A DNA stretch of 64,000 bases from RGIG4079 sp045646905 (GTDB lineage: Bacteria > Bacteroidota > Bacteroidia > Bacteroidales > Muribaculaceae), in assembly GCA_045646905.1 (NCBI GenBank), contig JAZRLP010000035.1, positions 1 through 64,000 on the forward strand. Reading direction: 5' to 3'. The position numbers and the translations under genes were made by a program. Shown here piece by piece: positions 42,368-51,620 of the stretch; within the stretch, counting starts at the first letter, position 1, and each line of letters begins with the position of its first letter. The notes beneath the pieces are model-generated. The model saw only the letters and a program-made list of their open reading frames with translations, searched no databases and had not been told where the DNA came from.

Positions 42368-44104
42368 ATGAACTTTTTTCAAATATTTACCCTTTTAGGA
42401 GCATTGGGTATGTTCCTATATGGTATGAACTTAATGAGTTCGGGACTTCAAAAGGCATCGGGCGACAAACTTCGCAGTTTCCTTTCGGCAATGACCTCCA
42501 ACCCATTCAAGGGTGTAATGACCGGGCTTGGCATAACATCAATCATTCAATCATCATCGGCTACTACCGTAATGGTTGTGAGTTTTGTAAACGCCGGGCT
42601 TCTTTCTCTTGGGCAAGCTATAGGTGTAATCATGGGGGCCAACATAGGCACCACTGTTACGGCATGGCTTGTGTCGTGGCTCGGGTTTAAAGCCGACATC
42701 TCGGTGCTTGCCGTTCCATTAATGGTATTTGGATTCCTATTTTCTAATTCCAAAAAGAATCAACGCCAAAACATTGGCGAACTCATTGTAGGATTCTGCC
42801 TTTTGTTCCTTGGGTTATCATTTATGAAGGAATCAGTTCCCGACCTAAATAGCACCCCCGAGGTATTGGAATTTGTAAAAACATGGTCAAGCTACGGTTT
42901 TAGTTCGGTTCTCATTTTCCTTGCTTTCGGTACAGTATTAACACTCGTGCTTCAATCATCATCGGCAACAATGGCCATCACACTCATTATGTTGAGCATG
43001 GGATGGATTCCGTTTAACATGGCGTGTGCAATGGTATTAGGCGAAAACATAGGTACAACCATTACCGCCAACATTGCGGCAGCAGTTGGTAACACACAAG
43101 CCAAAAGAGCGGCAATGTCACACACTATCTTTAATGTGTTTGGTGTTATATGGGCATTGATTCTATTCACGCCATTCCTCGCTCTTGTGGGCAAAATAAC
43201 CGAGGTAGTTTTCGGTCTTCCCAACCCTGCCGATGAAGGTTTTGTTGTTACCTCACCCAACTCTGACACAGGTGTTGCTGCCCTATATGGCCTTTCAATG
43301 CTACACACATTATTTAACACCATCAACACATTTATATTAGTGTGGTTTATCAAGTATATTGAAAAGCTTGTTGTGATAATTATCAAAGCACCTAAAAATC
43401 AAGAACAAGAGGTATTCCGTTTAAAATACATCACAGCAGGGCCTGTCGCTACTGCCGAACTTGCTACCGAACAAGCATTTGACGAAATTATCCATTTTGC
43501 TCAAATCTCAAAAAGAGGCCTTGGATATGCCAAAGCAGCAATCGAAGAGCGCAATCGCGACAAGTTTGAAGAGTTACGAAACAAACTGGTGAAATATGAA
43601 GAAATCTCTGACCGCATAGAATATGAAATTGCAGCATTCCTTAATGCAGTATCGGCAGGAGACATCAGCGAAGAGTCTTCAAAACGCATCAAGGCAATGT
43701 ATAAGATTATTGGTGAATTAGAATCACTCGGCGACTCGGGTGAGGCTATCAGTCGCATTCTTTCACGCCGCAATATTCACAATAAGACATTCGATGAGGA
43801 CACACTCATCAAGATTAACAACATGGTAGAGGCTGTTGACAATGCTTATGATGTGATGATCGACAATCTCATTGCTGCTCATAAAGGCAACCTCACCGAA
43901 ATTTCAAATGCTTACAATGCCGAAGAGCGCATCAACAACCTCCGAAGCAATCTTCGCGATGCTGAGATTGAAGACATCGAACACAATGTGAAAAATTACC
44001 AAACAAGTGTTTACTATATCGATGTTATAAATCAACTTGAACGAATGGGCGATTTCTTAATCAACATATCACAAGATTTAGAGAGTGCATTTGCTCAACG
44101 ATAG
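42368..44104 (+). CDS. Na/Pi cotransporter family protein with PhoU-like domain
   Basis: 578 residues. Two inverted transport repeats carry the QSSSATT motif (IIQSSSATTVMVV about 60; LVLQSSSATMAIT about 195) that forms the substrate site of SLC34/NptA carriers. About 9 membrane segments reach to residue about 340. The last 220 residues are helical and PhoU-like (EFRLKYITAG, then ERMGDFLINISQD). It imports or exports phosphate driven by sodium. Operon with the small membrane protein upstream; a terminator follows. Confidence 0.93.
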   Translation: MNFFQIFTLLGALGMFLYGMNLMSSGLQKASGDKLRSFLSAMTSNPFKGVMTGLGITSIIQSSSATTVMVVSFVNAGLLSLGQAIGVIMGANIGTTVTAWLVSWLGFKADISVLAVPLMVFGFLFSNSKKNQRQNIGELIVGFCLLFLGLSFMKESVPDLNSTPEVLEFVKTWSSYGFSSVLIFLAFGTVLTLVLQSSSATMAITLIMLSMGWIPFNMACAMVLGENIGTTITANIAAAVGNTQAKRAAMSHTIFNVFGVIWALILFTPFLALVGKITEVVFGLPNPADEGFVVTSPNSDTGVAALYGLSMLHTLFNTINTFILVWFIKYIEKLVVIIIKAPKNQEQEVFRLKYITAGPVATAELATEQAFDEIIHFAQISKRGLGYAKAAIEERNRDKFEELRNKLVKYEEISDRIEYEIAAFLNAVSAGDISEESSKRIKAMYKIIGELESLGDSGEAISRILSRRNIHNKTFDEDTLIKINNMVEAVDNAYDVMIDNLIAAHKGNLTEISNAYNAEERINNLRSNLRDAEIEDIEHNVKNYQTSVYYIDVINQLERMGDFLINISQDLESAFAQR

Positions 44105-44126
44105 AATTTATTCACATCTACTTTAT

Positions 44127-44165
44127 CGGTGGCTTGCTAAAATAAATAGCAAGCCATCGTTTTTA
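44127..44165 (+). terminator. Terminator of the Na/Pi cotransporter gene
   Basis: A 13-bp stem (CGGTGGCTTGCTA / TAGCAAGCCATCG, one G-U pair) and a 7-nt loop, then a T run. Confidence 0.85.
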
Positions 44166-44198
44166 ATATGTAAAATAATCAAAACGCAGCATATATAA

Positions 44199-44230
44199 TT
44201 TGCAGGTTGATGGGATATGATGTAAATTTG
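44199..44230 (+). promoter_or_regulatory. Promoter of the AGCS symporter gene
   Basis: TTTG (44199-44202), a 20-nt spacer and TAAATTTG (44223-44230) match the consensus; the ATG is 50 nt downstream. Confidence 0.7.
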
Positions 44231-44279
44231 TAGAATATTTAAAAATTAGTGATTTATTATCACATTTACCAATCACATA

Positions 44280-45671
44280 ATGCTTGAATCAATAGGAAAT
44301 TTCATCACTACAATCGCCGACTTTGTGTGTGGCTACCCAATGTTTTTCACACTCATAGGTGGTGGATTGTTTCTCTTCATATACTCAGGAGCTGTATCTA
44401 TTCGTCGCCTACCCTATGCACTTGCTGCCCTTCGTGCTAAAAGCGATGCGAAAAACGGACAAATCAGTTCGGCACAAGCCCTCGCCTCGGTTGTTGCCGC
44501 TACAGTGGGACTTGGTAACATTGCAGGTGTATCAATTGCGTTAGTAATGGGTGGTCCCGGAGCAATTTTTTGGCTATGGGTGAGCGCACTCGTGGGAATG
44601 TGTACAAAATATCACGAAGGCGTGCTTGCTATTATGTATAAAGGGAAAGATGACCAAGGAAACCCTCAAGGTGGACCTATGTATATAATAGAGCGCGGAT
44701 TGGGCATGAAATGGAAACCTATGGCAACATTTTTTGCCGTTGCTGGTATGTTTGGCACCATGTGTATTATGAATGCCAATCAGCTTGCCGAGGGCGCAGT
44801 TGCCACATTTACCACTCCCGAGTGGATTGCTGGTAGCGATTTCCTTTCAACAATCTCGTCACTAACATCGCTCGATAATCTTCACTCATTCAAACTCATA
44901 TTTGGCATCACCATTGCTTCGATCGTTGCACTTGTGGTGCTTGGTGGCATAAAACGCATTGCCAATGTGGCCACCGTGCTTGTGCCATTTATGGTGGGCG
45001 CCTACTTCTTAATGGTATTATATATCATTGTCACCCACATAGGCGATGTCCCCGAGGTATTTGCAAGCATTTTCCGCGAGGCATTCAGTTTAAAAGCCGG
45101 ATGGGGAGGATTAATAGGTATTGCACTTATAGGCGCTCGCCGAGCAGCATTAGTAAATGATGCCGGCGTGGGAACTGCCTCAATCATGCATGGCGCTTCT
45201 CGAAATGACCAACCCGTGCGCGAAGGTCTTGTTGCAATGTTAGGTCCAAGCATCGACTCGGGCTTGGTGTGCACACTCACTGCATTGGCAATACTGCTTT
45301 GTGGAGATATTAATGTTGAAGGAGTGCAAGGTCTTCAAGTGGCAATGGCTGCCTTTGGCAACGCAATCCCTGGAGGGAAATACTTATTAATGTTGATTGT
45401 GATATGTTTCGGTATGTCATCAATGTTCTCATACTCATTCTACGGCAACCGTTGCGCCAGCTACCTCTTTGGCGCTAAAAACGCAAAATACTACACTTAT
45501 TTCTTCATCTTGTCGCTTGTTGTTTTTGCCGTTGTTCCGTTATCGGCTGCAGTAGGTGTATGCGACTTATTCTATGGTCTTATGGCATTCCCCACAATGA
45601 TTGCTATTCTCATATTAAGTCCTAAAGTGAAACAAGCCACTAAAGAATATTTCTCACAAATAAAAAAGTAG
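44280..45671 (+). CDS. Sodium:alanine/glycine symporter, AGCS family
   Basis: 463 residues with about 11 hydrophobic segments. The family signature GGPGAIFWLWVSALVGM.TKY is at residues about 91-112, and VGLGNIAGVSIAL and the GGIKRIA region also match. It takes up alanine or glycine with sodium. lgt starts 21 nt after its stop, so they probably share a transcript from the promoter at 44199. Confidence 0.93.
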   Translation: MLESIGNFITTIADFVCGYPMFFTLIGGGLFLFIYSGAVSIRRLPYALAALRAKSDAKNGQISSAQALASVVAATVGLGNIAGVSIALVMGGPGAIFWLWVSALVGMCTKYHEGVLAIMYKGKDDQGNPQGGPMYIIERGLGMKWKPMATFFAVAGMFGTMCIMNANQLAEGAVATFTTPEWIAGSDFLSTISSLTSLDNLHSFKLIFGITIASIVALVVLGGIKRIANVATVLVPFMVGAYFLMVLYIIVTHIGDVPEVFASIFREAFSLKAGWGGLIGIALIGARRAALVNDAGVGTASIMHGASRNDQPVREGLVAMLGPSIDSGLVCTLTALAILLCGDINVEGVQGLQVAMAAFGNAIPGGKYLLMLIVICFGMSSMFSYSFYGNRCASYLFGAKNAKYYTYFFILSLVVFAVVPLSAAVGVCDLFYGLMAFPTMIAILILSPKVKQATKEYFSQIKK

Positions 45672-45692
45672 AACATCATAGCTTAATTAATT

Positions 45693-46565
45693 ATGCTTAA
45701 CTTCATTACATGGACTACCGACCCCATATTGCTCGAAATAGGGTCATTTCAACTTCGATGGTATTCATTAATGTTCCTCTTTGGTTTCTTGGGAGGATAC
45801 AAGATTGTAGAAAAAATATTTAAACACGAAGGTGCGCCCGAGAGTTGGCTTGGGTCATTGCTTGTGTGGGTAATGCTTGGCACTATCATAGGTGCTCGCC
45901 TTGGTCATGTATTCTTCTATGAATGGGACCAATATTCACAAAATCCCATTGAAATATTTAAAGTGTGGGAAGGTGGATTGGCCAGTCATGGTGGCACAAT
46001 AGGCGTTATGATTGCCGTAATATTATATTCTCGCTTCACCACCAAGCGCAATCCTCTATGGACATTTGACCGCTTGGCTGTAGCAGTAGCAATGGTAGCC
46101 GGATTGATACGCCTCGGCAATCTATTCAACCATGAGATTTTTGGCCACGCCACCGATGTGCCATGGGCATTCTGCTTTATCGACAACATTCGTGCATGGC
46201 AAGCCGGAGCAGAACCTATCTTCACAGCTCCCTCACACCCCACCCAACTATATGAAGCATTTTGCTATTTCGCCCTATTCGGATTATTAATGTGGATGTA
46301 TTGGAAAAAGAATGCACAAGAGCGTCAAGGGCTATTGCTCGGCATCTTCTTTGTGTGGGTATTTGGCTCTCGTTTCCTCATTGAGTTTGTAAAGAACAAC
46401 CAAGTAGCATGGGAAGAAACTATGACACTCAACATGGGACAATGGTTAAGCATTCCTTTCGTGCTCATTGGCATTGCGCTCATCATCTATGCGATGAAAC
46501 GACCTCGCGTCGCTCTCGAATATCCCAATAAATTCCCCGATGAGAGCAAAGGAAAAAAGAAATAA
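45693..46565 (+). CDS. lgt: Phosphatidylglycerol-prolipoprotein diacylglyceryl transferase
   Basis: 290 residues with seven membrane segments. The conserved HGGTIG (substrate loop), RLGNLFNHEIFG (family signature with the catalytic Arg), HPTQLYEA and RFLIEFVK motifs are all visible. It transfers diacylglycerol to the lipobox cysteine of prolipoproteins, the first step of lipoprotein maturation in the inner membrane. Downstream of the AGCS symporter in one unit; a strong terminator follows. Confidence 0.97.
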   Translation: MLNFITWTTDPILLEIGSFQLRWYSLMFLFGFLGGYKIVEKIFKHEGAPESWLGSLLVWVMLGTIIGARLGHVFFYEWDQYSQNPIEIFKVWEGGLASHGGTIGVMIAVILYSRFTTKRNPLWTFDRLAVAVAMVAGLIRLGNLFNHEIFGHATDVPWAFCFIDNIRAWQAGAEPIFTAPSHPTQLYEAFCYFALFGLLMWMYWKKNAQERQGLLLGIFFVWVFGSRFLIEFVKNNQVAWEETMTLNMGQWLSIPFVLIGIALIIYAMKRPRVALEYPNKFPDESKGKKK

Positions 46566-46585
46566 CATCAACAGCCTCAAATAAC

Positions 46586-46625
46586 AAAGAAACACCTCAA
46601 CATTCATTGGGGTGTTTCTTTTTCT
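46586..46625 (+). terminator. Terminator of lgt
   Basis: A 15-bp stem (46586-46600 with 46607-46621, one G-U pair), 6-nt loop and a T-rich tail. Confidence 0.85.
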
Positions 46626-46641
46626 TATCTAAATGAGTTAT

Positions 46642-47052
46642 TTACTCTTTTAGATTTTGATTTTGATTCATATTCATTACCGGAACCATTCCTTCGGTTG
46701 GCATATAGATGATTTGAGGCAACGAACCTTTATCAGAGATTTTTTCTAATGTGCGAATAAAAAGATATTGATTGTAGGTGCTTGTGAGTTTACCATTTTC
46801 AATTTCCATCGCTTCAGCCATACCTTTTGCACGCTCAATTTCGGCCTGTGCATTTAATTTTTCGGCTTCTAATTTAGCCTTGGCCTCTTCTACAAGAATC
46901 ATTCTATTTTGCTCGGCACGAGCCATTTCGGCTTTACCTTCCATTTCTTGTTGCCACACATTGTATTTAGGAATGCCAAACATGAGCCCAACAATAATTG
47001 CAGCAACAACTCCTATTGATACTAGGATTTGAATAAATGTTCCATTTTTCAT
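46642..47052 (-). CDS. Short membrane-anchored coiled-coil protein, stomatin/HflC-tail-like
   Basis: 136 residues. An N-terminal membrane anchor (ILVSIGVVAAIIVGLMFG) leads to a Glu/Ala/Lys-rich coiled coil (about 40-95, with QAEIERAKGMAEAM) and a tail (YLFIRTLEKI, then IIYMPTEGMVPV). This is exactly how the C-terminal third of SPFH/prohibitin-like proteins reads, but the SPFH domain itself is missing. It is either a stand-alone tail family or a fragment. It follows plsC by 27 nt on the same strand, suggesting cotranscription and a membrane role. Confidence 0.7.
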   Translation of the reverse strand: MKNGTFIQILVSIGVVAAIIVGLMFGIPKYNVWQQEMEGKAEMARAEQNRMILVEEAKAKLEAEKLNAQAEIERAKGMAEAMEIENGKLTSTYNQYLFIRTLEKISDKGSLPQIIYMPTEGMVPVMNMNQNQNLKE

Positions 47053-47079
47053 AATGTTCTATTTTTAGGTAATTAATTG

Positions 47080-47805
47080 TTATTGATCTTTTTCGGGCAG
47101 AGCCGAATTTATTATGTTATATGATTCCTCCATTACTGTTTTGATACGATAACCGCCTTCGGGCATATCAATAGGTTTGTGGATAGTCAATTTAACATGT
47201 CCCCACTTTGGCAATTTTTTAAATCGTGGCATCACATCAAATGCACCATCGATTGTAATAGGCACAATGGGCAAACCAAACTGTACGGCCAATAAATATG
47301 CACCTTTCTTGAATGGTTTCATCTTTCCATCCCAAGAGCGAGACCCCTCGGGAAAAACGATAAGCGACTGATCTTTTTGCAATTGTGTGCGTGCTTTAGC
47401 CATAGTATCTTTAATCGCTGCTGGTGAAGAATTATCAACAAACACCATTCCGGCACGCTTACAGCTCCACCCTACAAATGGAATCTTTTCAAGACTCTTC
47501 TTCATCATCCATCTGAAACTATGACCAAGATAGCCATAAGCAACAAATATATCATATGCACTCTGGTGATTAGCCACAAACACATAAGGTTTCTTGGGGT
47601 TAATGTTTTCTTTTCCTGTAACCGTCACTTTGACCATCGTAATCCAACACACAAATCTACCCCAATAATAGGCTGGATAAAATCCCCACCAACGGCCACC
47701 ACCAAGCATACTACCTATACCTACTGCAAGAGATGTGATAATTGTCGATATCACCAATAAAGGCACCATGACAATGCACTGATATATACGATATAAAATT
47801 TTCAT
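47080..47805 (-). CDS. plsC: 1-acyl-sn-glycerol-3-phosphate acyltransferase
   Basis: 241 residues with an N-terminal membrane segment. The acyltransferase motifs are VANHQSAYD (H-x4-D), a middle block with RAGMVFVD, FPEGSRSWDG and LPIVPITIDGA. It makes phosphatidic acid from lysophosphatidic acid at the inner membrane. It is the first gene of a two-gene unit with the coiled-coil protein; a terminator separates it from glyA. Confidence 0.93.
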   Translation of the reverse strand: MKILYRIYQCIVMVPLLVISTIITSLAVGIGSMLGGGRWWGFYPAYYWGRFVCWITMVKVTVTGKENINPKKPYVFVANHQSAYDIFVAYGYLGHSFRWMMKKSLEKIPFVGWSCKRAGMVFVDNSSPAAIKDTMAKARTQLQKDQSLIVFPEGSRSWDGKMKPFKKGAYLLAVQFGLPIVPITIDGAFDVMPRFKKLPKWGHVKLTIHKPIDMPEGGYRIKTVMEESYNIINSALPEKDQ

Positions 47806-47889
47806 AATTTTACTTATTTACAACTTTTGCAAAGTTACAAGTTATATCGCAAACTCACAAAAATTGCCATTTCTTTCTACCAAAATACC

Positions 47890-47924
47890 AAAAAAGGTTG
47901 CACCAACGCGTTGATGCAACCTTT
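47890..47924 (-). terminator. Terminator of the pyrB-pyrI-flr-glyA unit
   Basis: A 14-bp stem (AAAGGTTGCACCAA / TTGATGCAACCTTT, one mismatch), CGCG loop, T-rich on both sides, so it can work in both directions. Confidence 0.8.
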
Positions 47925-47950
47925 CAGTTTTTTTGCGATATACTATTTTA

Positions 47951-49231
47951 TTAGTAAGCAAACATTGGGTATTCAACCATGATTGAGTTAACTTTTTCGC
48001 GTACTGAAGCGATGATTTTTTCGTTTTCAGGGTTAGAAAGTACAGTGTCAATCATTTCAACGATTTCGCCCATGAGGTCTTCTTTAGCACCACGAGTAGT
48101 GATAGCAGGAGTACCGAGACGGATACCTGAAGTTTGGAATGGTGAACGGCTATCAAATGGCACCATGTTTTTGTTAGCAGTAATATCAGCTTCAACGAGT
48201 ACTTTTTCAGCCACTTTACCAGTCAATTCAGGGAATTTAGTGCGAAGGTCAACAAGCATACAGTGGTTGTCGGTTCCACCCGAGATGATTTTGTAACCTT
48301 TGTCAACAAGTGCTTGAGCCATAACAGCTGCATTCTTTTTCACTTGTGCTTGATATTCTTTGTAAGAAGGTTGAAGAGCTTCGCCAAATGCTACAGCTTT
48401 AGCAGCGATAACATGTTCGAGTGGACCACCTTGAACGCCAGGGAAGACAGCAGAGTCGAGAAGAGACGACATCATGCGAGTTACTCCCTTTGGAGTCTTT
48501 TTACCCCATGGGTTTTCAAAGTCTTCACCAAGTAGAATGATACCACCACGAGGTCCACGAAGAGTCTTGTGAGTAGTAGAAGTTACAATGTGAGCATATT
48601 TCACAGGGTTGTCAAGCAAACCAGCTGCAATGAGACCTGCTGGGTGAGCCATGTCAACCATGAAGATAGCACCAATTTCGTCGGCAAGACGACGCATGCG
48701 AGCGTAGTCCCATTCACGAGAATAAGCACTTGCACCACCGATAATCAATTTAGGGCGTTCACGACGAGCAACCTCTTCCATTTGTTCATAGTCAACCAAA
48801 CCAGTATCTTCTTTCACATTGTATTCCAACGCTTGGAACATAAGACCCGAGAAGTTTACAGGGCTACCATGTGAAAGATGACCACCATGAGCAAGGTTCA
48901 AACCGAGGAATTTGTCGCCGGGTTGCATACAAGCCATAAATACAGCCATATTAGCTTGCGCACCTGAGTGTGGTTGCACATTAGCATAGCTTGCACCGAA
49001 GATTTCTTTGAGGCGTTCGATTGCAAGTGATTCAGCTTCATCTACCACTTGGCAACCACCATAATAACGGTGTCCAGGGTAGCCTTCGGCATACTTGTTA
49101 GTGAGGCATGAGCCCATTGCTTGCATCACTTGGTCACTTACGAAGTTTTCAGAAGCGATAAGTTCAATACCTTTCTTTTGGCGTTGATGTTCACGCTCGA
49201 TAATGTCAAAAATTTGGTTATCTCTTTCCAT
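47951..49231 (-). CDS. glyA: Serine hydroxymethyltransferase
   Basis: 426 residues. GIELIASENFVS near the N-terminus, the PLP-lysine segment VTSTTHKTLRGPRGG (about 225) and a C-terminal tetrahydrofolate region are typical. It interconverts serine and glycine and charges the one-carbon pool. It starts 30 nt after the flavin reductase gene and probably belongs to the pyrB-driven unit, linking one-carbon and pyrimidine metabolism. Confidence 0.97.
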   Translation of the reverse strand: MERDNQIFDIIEREHQRQKKGIELIASENFVSDQVMQAMGSCLTNKYAEGYPGHRYYGGCQVVDEAESLAIERLKEIFGASYANVQPHSGAQANMAVFMACMQPGDKFLGLNLAHGGHLSHGSPVNFSGLMFQALEYNVKEDTGLVDYEQMEEVARRERPKLIIGGASAYSREWDYARMRRLADEIGAIFMVDMAHPAGLIAAGLLDNPVKYAHIVTSTTHKTLRGPRGGIILLGEDFENPWGKKTPKGVTRMMSSLLDSAVFPGVQGGPLEHVIAAKAVAFGEALQPSYKEYQAQVKKNAAVMAQALVDKGYKIISGGTDNHCMLVDLRTKFPELTGKVAEKVLVEADITANKNMVPFDSRSPFQTSGIRLGTPAITTRGAKEDLMGEIVEMIDTVLSNPENEKIIASVREKVNSIMVEYPMFAY

Positions 49232-49261
49232 AAATTTTGATGATATATTAAGTTATTATTT

Positions 49262-49828
49262 TTATTTCTTTTTCTTTACTGTCCAACCAAAACCACCTAT
49301 TTTTTCTCCTTGAGTAAAATATCCTCCATGGCTATAACTTATGGGTGATGCTTTAGCAAGGTCAAATGCTCCAGTTTCGGAATCCATATATTTTTCATCG
49401 GCAAGCACATTAAGCACTTCGGCTATAAACATGTCGTGACTGCCAAGTTTTATTATCTCTTTAACCCTACATTCAATTGAAAGCGGTGCTTCTTCAATAT
49501 ATGGACACCCTACTTTCTCGCCAGGCATAGGTGTTAGGCCAGTCTCTTTCCATTTATCATAGTCGCGTCCCGAACGCACTCCACACCAGTCGGTTGCTTG
49601 TGCCATCGCTTCGGTAGTGACATTTATTGTAAACTCCATTTCCTCTTTAATGATGCCATAACTATGACGCTCGGGGCGAATGGAGATATAACACATTGCC
49701 GGATTGGTGCATATAGTGCCTGTCCAAGCCACTGTGATGAGGTTGCGACGCTCGGGGGTGTTTCCACAACTCACAAGCACTGCAGGGAGTGGATAAATCA
49801 TCGTTCCGGGCTTCCAACTCTGTTTCAT
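49262..49828 (-). CDS. Flavin reductase family protein (FMN-binding split barrel)
   Basis: 188 residues from the ATG at 49828; an in-frame TTG two codons earlier is a less likely start. KPGTMIYPLPAVLVSC, TVAWTGTICTNPAM and FTINVTTEAM follow the flavin reductase-like split-barrel pattern. The protein probably binds FMN; its redox partner is unknown. It begins 9 nt after pyrI, so it is cotranscribed with the pyrimidine genes. This is a common but unexplained association. Confidence 0.85.
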   Translation of the reverse strand: MKQSWKPGTMIYPLPAVLVSCGNTPERRNLITVAWTGTICTNPAMCYISIRPERHSYGIIKEEMEFTINVTTEAMAQATDWCGVRSGRDYDKWKETGLTPMPGEKVGCPYIEEAPLSIECRVKEIIKLGSHDMFIAEVLNVLADEKYMDSETGAFDLAKASPISYSHGGYFTQGEKIGGFGWTVKKKK

Positions 49829-49837
49829 CGGCAATAA

Positions 49838-50296
49838 TTAGTCGATTTGAGCGTCTTTGTTACTTACAGAATGACCACAATAGTGGCAACTGATAGTAAT
49901 ATTTTCGCGATCTACTACCTCAAAACGAGTTTTCATAGGCTCGTTATTTGTGATACACTTGGGGTTACCACATTTCACGATGCCCACAATGGTGTCGGGG
50001 AGTTGCACAGGGTGTTTCTCTACCACCTCAAAGTCGCGAATGATATTCACCACAGCCGAGGGGGCAATGAGTGCAATGCGATTGAGTGTTGCTTCGGGAA
50101 ACTCTACATCGGCAACCTTTATAATACCCTTTGAACCAAGCTTTTTGCTATTGAGGTTGTTACCTATCGTAACATGAGTGTCGAGTTTTTCAATTCCCAA
50201 TATTTTTACAGCTTTAAACAATACTGAAGAGGGAATATGGTCGATTACTGTGCCATTTTGCAATGCAGCTACAGCGAGTTCTTTCTTTCCTGTCAT
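49838..50296 (-). CDS. pyrI: Aspartate carbamoyltransferase regulatory subunit
   Basis: 152 residues. The allosteric nucleotide-binding N-terminus is present (ALQNGTVIDHIPS), and the C-terminal zinc site has four Cys (CGNPKC then CHYCG). It binds the PyrB catalytic trimers and gives CTP/ATP control of pyrimidine synthesis. Its ATG overlaps the pyrB stop by 4 nt (50293-50296), so translation is coupled. Confidence 0.97.
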   Translation of the reverse strand: MTGKKELAVAALQNGTVIDHIPSSVLFKAVKILGIEKLDTHVTIGNNLNSKKLGSKGIIKVADVEFPEATLNRIALIAPSAVVNIIRDFEVVEKHPVQLPDTIVGIVKCGNPKCITNNEPMKTRFEVVDRENITISCHYCGHSVSNKDAQID

Positions 50297-51225
50297 GATT
50301 TTTGTACCTCCTTAATATCAATGTTTAATGCTCTACAAATTATTGCCTGACGGGCATATAATCCGTTTTGTGCTTGTTGGAAATAATATGCTTTGGGGTT
50401 ATCATCCACATCTTGGTCAATCTCGTTTACACGAGGTAGTGGATGAAGAATGCGAAGATTTTCTTTTGAGTTATCGAGCATTGCATTATGGAGGTTATAA
50501 AGGTTTTTCACCTTTTCATATTCCATAATGTCGGTGAAGCGTTCGCGTTGCACACGAGTCATGTAGATAATATCTGACGAGTTGATAACCTCTTGTGAAA
50601 ATTCTTTATGTTCGGTGTATTTAATACCTTTTTGGTCGCAAAATTCTTTATATTCAGCAGGCATTTTCAATTCATCGCAAGCCACAAAATTAAATGTGGG
50701 GTTGAAATATTGCATAGCCATCAATAATGAGTGCACTGTGCGGCCATATTTCAAGTCACCTACCATTGTGATAGTGAGATTTTCGAGTGTGCCTTGTGTT
50801 TTGTAGATTGAATAGAGGTCGAGCATCGTTTGCGATGGGTGTTGATGCGCTCCATCACCGGCGTTGATGATAGGTGTATCGGTCACCTCGGTTGCATAAC
50901 GAGCTGCACCTTCAAGATAGTGACGCATCACAATGAGGTCAACATAGTTGCTCACCATCTTTATGGTATCTTTGAGTGTTTCACCTTTTGACGAACTGGT
51001 AGTGCTGGCATCGGAGAAGCCTATCACACGACCACCAAGGCGATTTACTGCTGTTTCAAAACTCAATCTTGTGCGGGTAGATGGTTCAAAAAACAATGTT
51101 GCAACCACTTTACCGTCAAGAATTTTGTGATTAGGGTTCTCCTCGAAATAACGAGCATTCTCAAGGAGTCGCAATATCTCCTCTTTTGAGATATCGGAGA
51201 TTGACACGAGGCTATTGCTATTCAT
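50293..51225 (-). CDS. pyrB: Aspartate carbamoyltransferase catalytic subunit
   Basis: 310 residues. FEPSTRTRLSFE holds the carbamoyl phosphate site, followed by HPSQTMLDLYSI, the aspartate-loop region YGRTVHS and the C-terminal HPLPRVNEID. It forms carbamoyl aspartate, the first committed step of pyrimidine synthesis. Its promoter (51295-51264, minus strand) lies in the 83-bp sequence that is repeated at 59810, upstream of the RHS operon. The leader is about 40 nt, too short for an attenuator. Confidence 0.98.
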   Translation of the reverse strand: MNSNSLVSISDISKEEILRLLENARYFEENPNHKILDGKVVATLFFEPSTRTRLSFETAVNRLGGRVIGFSDASTTSSSKGETLKDTIKMVSNYVDLIVMRHYLEGAARYATEVTDTPIINAGDGAHQHPSQTMLDLYSIYKTQGTLENLTITMVGDLKYGRTVHSLLMAMQYFNPTFNFVACDELKMPAEYKEFCDQKGIKYTEHKEFSQEVINSSDIIYMTRVQRERFTDIMEYEKVKNLYNLHNAMLDNSKENLRILHPLPRVNEIDQDVDDNPKAYYFQQAQNGLYARQAIICRALNIDIKEVQKS

Positions 51226-51248
51226 TGCACAATGTAGTTTTTGAGTTA

Positions 51249-51331
51249 TAACTTATATAACTACAAAGTTAATGCAATATCTCGCTACTCGCAAATTATT
51301 CTCTCACATTTTTCGCAGAAGTTTTTAACAA
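51249..51331. repeat. 83-bp direct repeat, left copy (carries pyrB promoter)
   Basis: Aligns without gaps to 59810-59892 with four mismatches. It contains a full minus-strand promoter: TTTG (51295-51292), 20 nt, TAACTTTG (51271-51264). The two copies bracket the RHS island. Confidence 0.9.
51264..51295 (-). promoter_or_regulatory. Promoter of pyrB
   Basis: TTTG, a 20-nt spacer and TAACTTTG on the minus strand, about 40 nt before the pyrB ATG. Confidence 0.75.
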
Positions 51332-51348
51332 CATTTATTTCATCAGCA

Positions 51349-51585
51349 TCAATATAATTGAGTATTGAGCCAGCGGGCTCCGAAGTCGCTAAGGTTCAAG
51401 CCCTCTAATGTTACCAATTCTTTACCACCATAACGATAGGGTTGCGATGAGGCATTGTATCCCTCTCCCATCAATGAACCATAGGGATAATAATGATTTA
51501 TTTGTTGCACCACTCCGTTTTGATTCAACACCACACAATTATTACCTTGATAATCTTTCAGATAATAATATCGCATACTTCCCAA
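51349..51585 (-). pseudogene. Orphan RHS-core fragment (truncated 3' copy)
   Basis: A 78-codon frame whose DNA 51367-51583 aligns without gaps to 52851-53067 inside the main RHS gene at about 93% identity. The shared peptide runs from GSMRYYYL through YRYGGKEL to DFGARWL, the RHS-core region, and then diverges (NTQLY then stop, instead of DSPNGTF). There is no ATG and no toxin. It looks like the remnant of a displaced or recombined RHS tail, at the downstream end of the operon beside the direct repeat. Confidence 0.8.
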
Positions 51586-51620
51586 TAATCATTTAAATTT
51601 ATAACTTATTTTTCAATCAC

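Noticed and set aside
51226..51263. Attenuator or uracil-responsive leader before pyrB
   Set aside because: The leader is only about 40 nt and has no hairpin with a T run.
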